Assembly (NCBI GenBank): GCA_949282305.1
Contig: CASDPB010000040.1
Coordinates: 1-64,000, forward strand
Reading direction: 5' to 3'
Source: an uncultured Lentisphaeria bacterium
GTDB lineage: Bacteria > Verrucomicrobiota > Lentisphaeria > Victivallales > UBA1829
DNA length: 64,000 nucleotides
Shown: positions 8,522 to 16,547 of the stretch, one piece after another
Position numbering within the stretch: position 1 is the stretch's first letter
How the letters are laid out: each line of letters begins with the position of its first letter
Notes under the pieces: model-generated
Database searches by the model: none
What the model was told of the DNA's origin: nothing
The model's input: the letters and a program-made list of their open reading frames with translations, nothing else
Program-made: the position numbers and the translations under genes

Positions 8522-9079
8522 ATGAACAGAACAGCAAAGATATTGACGTTGCTGCTGACGTCTGCCGTGCTCGGCATGACAACCGCGTGTATCAGTGTTA
8601 CCTACGAGGGAGTCGAGGACTTGCAGCCGCTGCCTTCCGATGCGAAAGTCGGGGTTTATTATGAGAAATCCCTGATTCCGGTTCCCGAGTCACAGTACAC
8701 CAGAATCGGGGAAGTGACCGCGAGCGGTTCCACGTCCAGTTACACGTTGACGCAGATCAAGGCGCGTGTTGTCAAGGAGGCGAGGGAAAAGGGGGCGAAC
8801 GGCGTCCTGATTCAGTCCGTGGACATGAAGAAGACCGGCGAAGTCCGCGGCGATCAGGTTAAAAACCTGAATGCGCCGACATGGACCACGGTGGATAATT
8901 CCGCAAGCAATATTACACAGGCACGTGACGCTTTGATCTATTCCAGCGGGCAGGATCCTGATATTCCGACTTATACGATCACGATCAAGGCAATGCTGTT
9001 CAGCATGCCGGAAACCGCTCTGAAGGCTTCTCTCGAAAGAGCGCGGGGCACTGATGTGGAAAAAAAGACGGAAAAATGA
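8522..9079 (+). CDS. Putative exported lipoprotein, function unknown
   Basis: A 185-residue protein with an N-terminal hydrophobic segment ending GMTTAC, a weak lipobox; Cys22 would be the lipidated residue. The mature part has a compact domain (VGVYYEKS, RIGEVTAS, KEAREKGANGVLIQSV). It resembles small outer-membrane lipoprotein domains in which an RxGE strand is followed by a helix and G-A-N-G-V. It lies 20 bp after alr with a GGAGAG ribosome site and is probably co-transcribed. No enzymatic motif is visible. Confidence 0.7.
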   Translation: MNRTAKILTLLLTSAVLGMTTACISVTYEGVEDLQPLPSDAKVGVYYEKSLIPVPESQYTRIGEVTASGSTSSYTLTQIKARVVKEAREKGANGVLIQSVDMKKTGEVRGDQVKNLNAPTWTTVDNSASNITQARDALIYSSGQDPDIPTYTITIKAMLFSMPETALKASLERARGTDVEKKTEK

Positions 9080-9200
9080 GGTCCTGCCTGGAAAGAGTGC
9101 CGGGTGCGGGAGGGGAATCCTGATCCGTTTCGTCTCGTATGCCCCGCTTCCATATCCGTAAAGACGTATATTCAGCAGAAAATCTGGGAGAGGTTCCAAT

Positions 9201-9980
9201 ATGAAAATTTATATCTTCGTTGACATTGAGGGAATCAGTGGAGTCAGCAGCCGGAAATACATCAGCATGGATGAAGGCAGACCGGATCTGGTCGCCCTGG
9301 CGCGCAAATACATGGCGGAGGATGCCAACGCCTGTATTGAAGGATGTTTCCGGGGCGGGGCGGACGAGGTGATCGTGAGGGACGGACACGGGGGAAGTTC
9401 CAATATGACCCGTGAGCAGATCGACCCGCGTGCGGATTTCATCGACGGCATGACGCCGGGAATCCGTTTTGCGGACATGGACGGCGCGGACGGTCTGATT
9501 CTGCTCGGCTATCATGCGATGGCTGGAACGGCGGGCGCGATTCTGGAGCATACTTACAGTTCCGTTGAAATCCAGAATGTCTGGCTGAACGGCAGAAAGG
9601 CGGGCGAGGTCGGGATTGATGCCGCGATTGCGGCGGAACATCAGGTGCCGGTAATTCTGGTTTCCGGCGATGACAAGGTCTGCGCCGAGGCTGAGGACTG
9701 GATACCGGGTGTCGTGACGTGCGAAGTGAAGAAAGGATTCAGCTCTTTCGGCGCGCGTATGCCTTCCCTGGAAAAGACGCGTCAGTTGATTACGCGGAAA
9801 GCGGAGGAGGCGGTCCGCAAGGTGAAGCAGATCCCCTGCATCCGTCTGGAATATCCGGTGAAATACCGTGTGGAACTTGTCGAGCGCCGTCAGCCGAATC
9901 CGTGGGCGGAACGCATCGACGGCAGAACTTATGAAGTGGAGACGAATTCCGTGGAGCAGACACTTCTGGGCAAAGTCTGA
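9201..9980 (+). CDS. M55 family D-aminopeptidase (DppA-like)
   Basis: A 259-residue zinc aminopeptidase of the DppA family, which removes N-terminal D-amino acids from peptides such as D-Ala-D-Ala. Metal ligands sit where the family has them: Asp8 and Glu10 in VDIEG, His63 in DGHGG, and His104 in LGYHAMAG. The putative nucleophile is His116 in LEHTYSS. GAGAGG lies upstream of the ATG. Its place downstream of alr suggests cell-wall D-Ala recycling. A strong bidirectional hairpin follows. Confidence 0.93.
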   Translation: MKIYIFVDIEGISGVSSRKYISMDEGRPDLVALARKYMAEDANACIEGCFRGGADEVIVRDGHGGSSNMTREQIDPRADFIDGMTPGIRFADMDGADGLILLGYHAMAGTAGAILEHTYSSVEIQNVWLNGRKAGEVGIDAAIAAEHQVPVILVSGDDKVCAEAEDWIPGVVTCEVKKGFSSFGARMPSLEKTRQLITRKAEEAVRKVKQIPCIRLEYPVKYRVELVERRQPNPWAERIDGRTYEVETNSVEQTLLGKV

Positions 9981-10001
9981 AACATTGGATTTTTACTGTA
10001 A

Positions 10002-10046
10002 AAATATTCCCCTGTCATCGGGATTACCGGCGACAGGGGAATATTT
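10002..10046. terminator. Bidirectional intrinsic terminator
   Basis: AAATATTCCCCTGTC (10002-10016) and GACAGGGGAATATTT (10032-10046) form a 15-bp perfect stem with T runs on both strands. It lies between the converging dppA-like gene and the large secreted protein gene. Confidence 0.88.
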
Positions 10047-10060
10047 GTTGTGGTTTGCCG

Positions 10061-13000
10061 TTATTCCGCTTTGAATTGCGCGCTGAATGAGATGTCTCCG
10101 CCGGGAGCGATCAGCGCCGGACGGTAGAAGGGTTCAAAGGTTGCCGCGAGCATATTGGCGGTATCCCAGACCGCGACTCCGGCGAACTGTTCCGCAGGGA
10201 GGAATGTTGCCTGCATGACGCCTTTTCCGGGGATGGCAAGACGGAAAAGATTGCCTTTGATTTTGAGCGTCGGGTTCTTGACGTTGAAAAGACGGCGCAT
10301 GATCTGCTCGGATGCCGGATCACAGTTCGCGCTGAGCAGGGTATAAGTGTTCGGACGCTGGAATTTCCGTCCGTTGTTTTCGACCGTTCCCCTGTTCAGA
10401 TTGTTCCATGCCGCAGGGATAAAAGACCAGCGGTAGCCGACATCATTCATGGCGACCGCCTGTGTATTATTCAGCTTCACCTCAAAAGCAACCTGTTTCA
10501 GATCGGAGGACAGAGAAACTGTCTTGATGATTTTCAGTCCGGCGAGCTGCGGATAACTGCGGACCGTCGTCGTGAATTCCGCCGTGACCCGCAATCCCTC
10601 CGCGGAAATCTTCTGGTCTGTGACGCGGTAGTTGCTGTTCACGACCATGCCGTTTTTTCCGGGTGTCCAGAATGCCGACTGTCCGAAGTTCGCACTGCAT
10701 TGCTCCGTTCCGTCCACCGTCCAGGATTCCAGTGCCATGCCGCAGGGATTCAAGAGCAGGGTGTTTTTCCCGGAAACGACCTCCAGCATGGGCTTGCCGT
10801 TTTTTGTGACAGGCTTGCAGGAGAGTGCGCCGGAACTCATGCTTTTGAGTTCGCCGATGTCGTTTTCCGCATGGAGCGCCTTGTCGCGGGCGGCTTCTTC
10901 ATCGGCGGCGCGCCGGTTCTCCTTCTGACAGCGTTCCAGTTCCCTGCGCATCTCCGCAGTGGTTACGGTTTCCGCCGGAATCTTTGTCGCGGGGGCGATC
11001 TCGAAGAACGCCCAGCGCATGGCTCCGGCGTGAAGCAGAATTCCGTCCGCAAGCATTCTCCCCGTGAAGAATTTCCCCTGTTCCGGCACGAACTGACGGC
11101 GGAACGCCTTTTCCTGAACGGTATATTCCTGATCCGGTTTCAGCCCCGGAACGCGAAGCTGGAACACGACATCGCCTTTTTCCCAGAAGTTGCCGGCGGC
11201 GACAAGAATCCGCCCGTCCTTTTCAAATGCGGCGACCTGAAGCAGATCGCTTTTCCTGACATCCGGCAGGAATCTCGGTTCAATGTTTTCCACGGGAGCG
11301 GGAAATGGCGTCTGCGGGACAACGGTTACATCGTCTTTCTTTTTCCCGTTCATGACGATATCCTCATTCGCCGCGATCAAGGCATTGCTGTCCGCAAGCG
11401 CTTTCCAGAAGCGGTGATCGTAACCGCGCGGGAAGAAGTAGAGGATCGAAGCATCGTAACCGGCAAGGAAAGAGCTGATCTGATCCATCGCCATGCCTTC
11501 GGGCTGTCCCAGCCCCGTCATATTGAGCTGGCTTCCGTGCGGCATCGCCATGAGCTTTGCACGTTTTGCCGGATTCGGGAAATGCTTCCGGTAGTCGCGG
11601 ATGACACGCTGTGCCATTTCCCAGGTAAGCAGGTTCGCTCCTTTCGTGTAGGCGTAGGGCTGATCGGCAATGAACCAGACATAGGGACCCCACACATTCA
11701 GCCATTTCAGGTCTCCGGCATATTCATACGGCGTGAACTCCCACTGTTCGTTGAAATGATTCGGATAGCGGATGATCTGATCCGTGCCGACCTCGGGGCA
11801 GAAACCGATTTCCGCCGCACCGAGTTTCAGGCTGTCTTCATGCAGTGTTTTGACGAGCCGCCCGTGCTGCCAGGCGCGGAAACGGATCGCCTGATCCCGG
11901 TAAGGCATTCCCGGCTGCATCTGCGCGGGCCAGATCTCCTTCACTTTTTCCGGGGAAAGTTTTGCGAACTTCGCGAACTCCTCACGGCAGTTGTCGCAGA
12001 AACAGCCCTTGTTGACGAATGTGTAAGGTTCCCAGTTCGGCTGGATGCCGTCTTTTCCCGCAAGAGCGTCCTTGAGTTGCGGGAGGACGGTATCTTTGTA
12101 ATACTGTGTCCGGTTGTAGACTGCCATCGGGCATGTCGCAAGAGCGGAATGGTTCATGACCGGCTTTCCATCCTTGTCCAGATAGTTGGAATCAGCGGGT
12201 TTTTTCTTTGCGTCCATGATCCCGATGCGGAATCCGTTGGCGATATTATAGCCTTCCGAAGTGATGAGGCGGATGCCGTTTTCGCGCAGTTGTTTTGCAT
12301 ATTCGGGTTTGACTCCGGCGGTCACGAGAGTGGAACCGGTCTTTCCGGCGAATTCTGCAAAACGCCGGTTTGCCTCCGGCTGCTGGAATATAATGTCATT
12401 TGTGACGGAACTGAAACCGGGATAGAATTGTTTCGGCGCCGGAGTTCTCGGCAGCGGGGGCATCATCTTCAGGGAAAACGTTTCGGGGGAGCTGACCATT
12501 TTTCCGTCTTCCGTGAGATAATAGCGGCAGTTGTTCCAGACCGTTCCCGCCGGAGCGTTGCCGGTCATCATGGCGCATGCGATATTCCAGCCATTGAAAC
12601 CTTGCAGATTGCGGATGAGGCTGATAATCGCATCATTGACGCCAAGTTCCCATCGTTTCCATTGTTTGCCCCCGACAGTGATATCGGTGTTCCTGATTTC
12701 CTTTCCGAAATACAGGTTTGTTCCATTGACGGAGATTTCCGCCGGCAGTTCCAGATTCATTGTGACCCTGCCGACATTCAGCGTGCCTTTCGGCTGGTTG
12801 TTTTTGAACTTGAAAGCGATGACTCCAGGTTCACCGGAGGCGAGGGCGAACGTGTTGTCCAGAAGTTTCCCGGGAGCGAGTTCAACGGTAACGGGAGTCT
12901 TGACTGCGTCCAGTTTCACGAGTTTCAGGTTTCGTATCTGAATCCTGCCGCAGCCGTCCGCGCGGATTGAGATTGCAAGGTCGCGTGTTTTCGGCGGGGC

Positions 13001-13606
13001 TGTGAACTCATAACTGTAAGGATGCCACTGCGGACCTGCGCTGATTTTGCTGTAAATGTAATTCCGTGTTGTTTTGCCCCTTCCCGGGCGCGGATCGCTG
13101 CCGTCGTGGAAGTTCAGCAGAACCATCTGGTCGTAACGGTTCTGTCCGATGACCTGATTGCGGCTGTCGAATGCAAGCCGATAGGTTCCACCGTTTTCAT
13201 CCGGCAGTTTCACGGTCTGGTTGAATGCAATCGTGAATTTGTCGGAAGCCTTTCCCATCAACTTTTCCAAGCCGATTCTGCGGTTCAGCTCCAAGGCTTT
13301 TTCTGCTTCCGTATTCACAATTCGTGCGGAAACATGGGGTTCGCACAGGTCATTGTATTTTTCCCGGTTTTCCTGTCCGAAAATCCAGATGCCGCTGTTC
13401 CAGCCATCGGCGGCGGAACGAACCAACGGAGCGGATAAATCACTGTTTTTCAAAAGATTTGTTTCCGTTCCTTTTGAGATATCAAAACGTTCTGCGGAAA
13501 TTTTTTCCATTGGGAATGTGACTCCGCCTTTCTCAAACTCGAAGGCAAAAACCGCAGTAGAACACAACAGTGCCGGGAAAATAATATGCTGCAATATTTT
13601 TGTCAT
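10061..13606 (-). CDS. Very large secreted glycosidase-like protein
   Basis: An 1181-residue exported protein and last gene of a regulator-pseudopilin cassette. Residues 1-21 are a signal peptide (cleavage after STAVFA). About 40-200 is a beta-rich carbohydrate-binding-like domain. About 390-770 looks like a TIM barrel. It includes WEPY followed by CFCDNCREEFAKF, which parallels the NE and CYCGLCRKEF region of the GH42 enzyme at 16548-18584, so the Glu in WEPY may be the acid/base. A long beta-sandwich C-terminus follows. I chose the ATG at 13606 because the longer frame would run into the upstream gene. Exact family and substrate unknown. Confidence 0.75.
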   Translation of the reverse strand: MTKILQHIIFPALLCSTAVFAFEFEKGGVTFPMEKISAERFDISKGTETNLLKNSDLSAPLVRSAADGWNSGIWIFGQENREKYNDLCEPHVSARIVNTEAEKALELNRRIGLEKLMGKASDKFTIAFNQTVKLPDENGGTYRLAFDSRNQVIGQNRYDQMVLLNFHDGSDPRPGRGKTTRNYIYSKISAGPQWHPYSYEFTAPPKTRDLAISIRADGCGRIQIRNLKLVKLDAVKTPVTVELAPGKLLDNTFALASGEPGVIAFKFKNNQPKGTLNVGRVTMNLELPAEISVNGTNLYFGKEIRNTDITVGGKQWKRWELGVNDAIISLIRNLQGFNGWNIACAMMTGNAPAGTVWNNCRYYLTEDGKMVSSPETFSLKMMPPLPRTPAPKQFYPGFSSVTNDIIFQQPEANRRFAEFAGKTGSTLVTAGVKPEYAKQLRENGIRLITSEGYNIANGFRIGIMDAKKKPADSNYLDKDGKPVMNHSALATCPMAVYNRTQYYKDTVLPQLKDALAGKDGIQPNWEPYTFVNKGCFCDNCREEFAKFAKLSPEKVKEIWPAQMQPGMPYRDQAIRFRAWQHGRLVKTLHEDSLKLGAAEIGFCPEVGTDQIIRYPNHFNEQWEFTPYEYAGDLKWLNVWGPYVWFIADQPYAYTKGANLLTWEMAQRVIRDYRKHFPNPAKRAKLMAMPHGSQLNMTGLGQPEGMAMDQISSFLAGYDASILYFFPRGYDHRFWKALADSNALIAANEDIVMNGKKKDDVTVVPQTPFPAPVENIEPRFLPDVRKSDLLQVAAFEKDGRILVAAGNFWEKGDVVFQLRVPGLKPDQEYTVQEKAFRRQFVPEQGKFFTGRMLADGILLHAGAMRWAFFEIAPATKIPAETVTTAEMRRELERCQKENRRAADEEAARDKALHAENDIGELKSMSSGALSCKPVTKNGKPMLEVVSGKNTLLLNPCGMALESWTVDGTEQCSANFGQSAFWTPGKNGMVVNSNYRVTDQKISAEGLRVTAEFTTTVRSYPQLAGLKIIKTVSLSSDLKQVAFEVKLNNTQAVAMNDVGYRWSFIPAAWNNLNRGTVENNGRKFQRPNTYTLLSANCDPASEQIMRRLFNVKNPTLKIKGNLFRLAIPGKGVMQATFLPAEQFAGVAVWDTANMLAATFEPFYRPALIAPGGDISFSAQFKAE

Positions 13607-13631
13607 AAAAACTTTTGTCCCTGTTATTGAT

Positions 13632-14264
13632 TCAGTCCTGCTCGTAAACCTGGACATCTTTGAAATTCAGTTCTCCAATGCCGTCAATCCTGACTACAAG
13701 TTCCAGCCAGTTTGCTTTTTCCGGGACTGTTACCACCTTGCTGACTTGTTTCCATTCGTCGCCTGCAGTATTCTGGAAAGATAAAACGCGCAACTCCCCG
13801 CGCGGAGCTTTGTCAAGAGACTGGTTTTCCGCACGTTCAATCGGATAGATCAGGAGATAACCTCGGGTGGCATCCGTGCCTTTCATACGATATTTGAAGC
13901 TGAAGACATAACTGCCTCCTTTTGCATGAGACAATTTGACCAATTTTTGGAAACCACCGGATACACAGGACGCAAGTTTTTTATCGCCTCCGCAGATTTT
14001 TTCCAGTTCCGGGCTTTTTGTGATAATTCCCATGCCATCGCGGATTTCCCACTTGACGCCTTTTTTTACTTCGTTCCTCATTGCATCATTTGGAACGCTG
14101 GGAGCGTGAATAAAGCAATAACCGGCTTTCCAGGCTGTTTCTTCTTTGGGATTTTCCACTTGTTTGAAGTCCCCGTTTACAACCAGATTTCCGGCATTCT
14201 GTGCGGCGGCACAGAGGGAACCGAGAATGAGCGTTGTCAACAATGCGGTGGTCATTTTTTTCAT
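13632..14264 (-). CDS. Small secreted lectin-like protein
   Basis: A 210-residue protein with a signal peptide (cleavage near LCAAAQN). The mature part starts NLVVNGDFKQVENP, the usual opening of a carbohydrate-binding jelly-roll domain, and ends with a typical strand pattern (WLELVVRIDGIG, FKDVQVYE). The ATG at 14264 has AGGA 8 nt upstream; the frame's TTG at 14270 is less likely. It is third in the cassette, 25 bp before the large glycosidase-like gene. A protein of the same type occupies the same place in the second cassette (27013-27555). Binding partner unknown. Confidence 0.65.
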   Translation of the reverse strand: MKKMTTALLTTLILGSLCAAAQNAGNLVVNGDFKQVENPKEETAWKAGYCFIHAPSVPNDAMRNEVKKGVKWEIRDGMGIITKSPELEKICGGDKKLASCVSGGFQKLVKLSHAKGGSYVFSFKYRMKGTDATRGYLLIYPIERAENQSLDKAPRGELRVLSFQNTAGDEWKQVSKVVTVPEKANWLELVVRIDGIGELNFKDVQVYEQD

Positions 14265-14369
14265 TTTCAAGATCCTTTCTTTTATGGTTTATTTTTTCTG
14301 TTTGGTTTTGATATCTCAATAAGGCGGATTGGGGAAATGACAAGAATTTAATGTATGGTTGCCAATGAA

Positions 14370-15164
14370 TCAGTTACATTCATAACCTGAACAGTTGCCT
14401 CTTCCTCCCGCATGCCACGATGGTGCATTACTACACCCTTTCCAGTCTACATTTTCCGCCATTCTCAAATCGCCGAAATGCAGATTTTCCACGTTGCCGC
14501 CCAGACAGACAAAATTGGTGGATCTGTTATGCCTCCAAGTTTGATATGTCGCGGGAGATGTCGTAGATGCAGCAGGTCTGAAATGGAAATCTCCATTGCC
14601 GTTTGTATCAACCTTCAAAGCATTTCTGTCTCCGATGATGAATAGTTTGGAAGGTTGCGGGAAATTGACTGTTTTCAGAGAGGAATACCCGGATATAAAT
14701 AAATTGTAGCCCAGTGTATTGAATTCCTTACCATTTTCAGAAGGATAATTTGATTCTGCCGGACACGCGAACTTTGATCTGCGGATGTTTCCGGTATTAC
14801 TTCGCGAAATCGCGCCAATTCCGCGTTTATCCTTGATTTGAAGATAATCTGTTAACCCGTATCCCGCTTGATCTGTTGCAAAAAATGGCGCTACACCGAC
14901 TGCCCAGCTTCCATATCCGGTATATCCAAGTTTACCTTGCATGCCTGTTCCGGAATTATAATATGCTGATATATAGCCATTATTATCATCAATATACATA
15001 TTGACGGCTTTGCCGATATTGGAAAGATTATTGATACAGGCGATTCGTTGTGCCGTCAGTTTTGCTTTGTTCAATGCCGGCAGGAGCATTGCCGCCAGGA
15101 TCGCAATGATCGCGATCACGATAAGGAGCTCGATCAGGGTGAAAATTCCCTTATCATACTTCAT
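14370..15164 (-). CDS. Type II secretion-like pseudopilin (DUF1559 type)
   Basis: A 264-residue protein. The prepilin peptidase site and hydrophobic helix are at the N-terminus: [10 protein letters not shown], then [12 protein letters not shown]. Cleavage would fall after Gly6. The rest is a DUF1559-like globular domain with TCS-like Cys residues and a C-terminal [11 protein letters not shown] segment. The ATG overlaps the regulator's stop (ATGA) and is preceded by AAGGAAA. Such proteins are numerous in Lentisphaerota and Planctomycetota; their function is not settled. Genetic linkage to secreted carbohydrate-acting proteins suggests a role at the cell surface. Confidence 0.9.
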   Translation of the reverse strand: MKYDKGIFTLIELLIVIAIIAILAAMLLPALNKAKLTAQRIACINNLSNIGKAVNMYIDDNNGYISAYYNSGTGMQGKLGYTGYGSWAVGVAPFFATDQAGYGLTDYLQIKDKRGIGAISRSNTGNIRRSKFACPAESNYPSENGKEFNTLGYNLFISGYSSLKTVNFPQPSKLFIIGDRNALKVDTNGNGDFHFRPAASTTSPATYQTWRHNRSTNFVCLGGNVENLHFGDLRMAENVDWKGCSNAPSWHAGGRGNCSGYECN

Positions 15165-16267
15165 AATTGATTTCCTTTCCTGTATTTCTGCTGATATATT
15201 AATTTTCTCGTACTTTCCCGTTCGACAATGCGGTGTGGACTGGTGATAAAAGGAACCGGATGGCGTTTCCCGCAGATGATTTCCAGCAGATAACGAATTG
15301 CATTACGCCCGATCTCCATACTGTTGAAATCAATTGCGGAAAGCGTTGGATTCATGAAATTGCATCCGATTTGTCCGCCGATGGAAAGCACCGCGATGTC
15401 ATCAGGTATTCTGATCTTCCGCGCACTGCAATATTCATATACATAAACTGCAAAGAAATCGGAAAAACATAACAGTGCACTCGGCGGCTGTTCCAGCCTT
15501 CTCATCAGGAAATCAATACCGCACAGGACCTGTTCCTTATGCAGGTGGTCATCCGTCAGATATAAAAGTCCGGTATCTTCATCCAGACCTGCCATGCGTA
15601 CACATTGAAAATATTCTTCCAAAGTCACTCCGCGCATATCCTTTGAAGCAATGTGTGCCACACGCTGATGCCCCTGCCGGGCAAGATAACGCAAGCCATC
15701 CTCAATAACTTTGCGGAAGTCCACTCCCATTACATGAAATCCGGTCATATTCCGGTCTTTTCTTATTGCATGGGGCAGAAGAATGGGCAGTCCTGTTTTT
15801 CTGAATATCGGGAGCTGCGGCTCGTTTCCATTGAAATTATTGGCGAACCAGATAATTCCCTGAAAACCGCATTTGAGAATTCTTGTTGCGCTTTTGTCTT
15901 CAGACTGTGATAAAATAGACGGAGATGAGCAGAGTTCAAGATTTACATTCAAGGTCTCTGCCCCGATTTGAACGCCAGGAAAAATATAGTGAAAGGGATT
16001 GGATATGTCCTGTTCGTCATTCAGAACCAGAATCTTTGTCCGGGAATCCTCCGCATCGCGTATGAAGGTGCCCTTGCCCTTGATTCGTTCGATCAGATTT
16101 TCCATCGCGAGCTGTTCCAGAGCCGGACGCAGAGTCTTGCGGGAGACGCCGAGTTCGGCGGAAAGCTCCACCTCTTTCGGCAGACGGCTTCCCGGAACGT
16201 AAATGCGTTTCTCAATCCGTTCTTTCAGCAGTTTGTAAATCTGTTCTTTTTTCGTGTTCTGAATCAT
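15161..16267 (-). CDS. GntR-LacI hybrid transcriptional regulator
   Basis: A 368-residue regulator. Residues 1-70 are a GntR-type winged helix ([40 protein letters not shown]). About 75-360 is a LacI/periplasmic-binding sugar-sensor domain ([33 protein letters not shown]). This AraR-like architecture responds to sugars. It starts the pseudopilin cassette and overlaps the next gene by 4 bp. Two 16-bp direct repeats and a matching promoter lie just upstream, which points to autoregulation and possibly control of the divergent GH42 gene. Confidence 0.9.
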   Translation of the reverse strand: MIQNTKKEQIYKLLKERIEKRIYVPGSRLPKEVELSAELGVSRKTLRPALEQLAMENLIERIKGKGTFIRDAEDSRTKILVLNDEQDISNPFHYIFPGVQIGAETLNVNLELCSSPSILSQSEDKSATRILKCGFQGIIWFANNFNGNEPQLPIFRKTGLPILLPHAIRKDRNMTGFHVMGVDFRKVIEDGLRYLARQGHQRVAHIASKDMRGVTLEEYFQCVRMAGLDEDTGLLYLTDDHLHKEQVLCGIDFLMRRLEQPPSALLCFSDFFAVYVYEYCSARKIRIPDDIAVLSIGGQIGCNFMNPTLSAIDFNSMEIGRNAIRYLLEIICGKRHPVPFITSPHRIVERESTRKLIYQQKYRKGNQL

Positions 16268-16273
16268 ATGCAG

Positions 16274-16322
16274 GTATCCATCAGGTATCTTGACTGTCTG
16301 CTATAAGTATCTATCAGGTATC
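16274..16322 (-). promoter_or_regulatory. Paired direct-repeat operator upstream of the GntR-LacI regulator
   Basis: Two copies of GATACCTGATRGATAC (minus strand) lie at 16322-16307 and 16289-16274. They match at 15 of 16 bases with a 33-bp period, about three helical turns. The first copy covers the spacer and -10 of the promoter; the second lies in the leader. This is a good candidate binding site for the adjacent regulator. Confidence 0.65.
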
Positions 16323-16334
16323 CTCAAATGTCAA
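16306..16334 (-). promoter_or_regulatory. Sigma-70 promoter of the GntR-LacI regulator cassette
   Basis: TTGACA at 16334-16329, a 17-bp spacer and GATACT at 16311-16306. The -10 is part of the first operator repeat, so bound regulator would block transcription. The start site would fall about 30 nt upstream of the ATG. Confidence 0.6.
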
Positions 16335-16547
16335 GGGGGAAAATCTGAAAAAACGGAATTTTTTCCGGAAAACAGGAGACGGAGGGGCGGAAAATACCCG
16401 AAAACGGGGTTGACCGGCGCCGCAGGTGTCTTCTGAATTTCCGCCGCTGTTATTTTTGGTATTTTTCCATATGCTTTCCGGTATCGGGCTTGATTTGGCA
16501 TTCCTTCCGGATAAATTTTTTATAAAACAACAGGAAAGGATTTGATT

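Noticed and set aside
10700-12970. 756-codon plus-strand frame
   Set aside because: Antisense to the large secreted protein. Its length follows from the codon bias of the true gene; no motifs or start signal.
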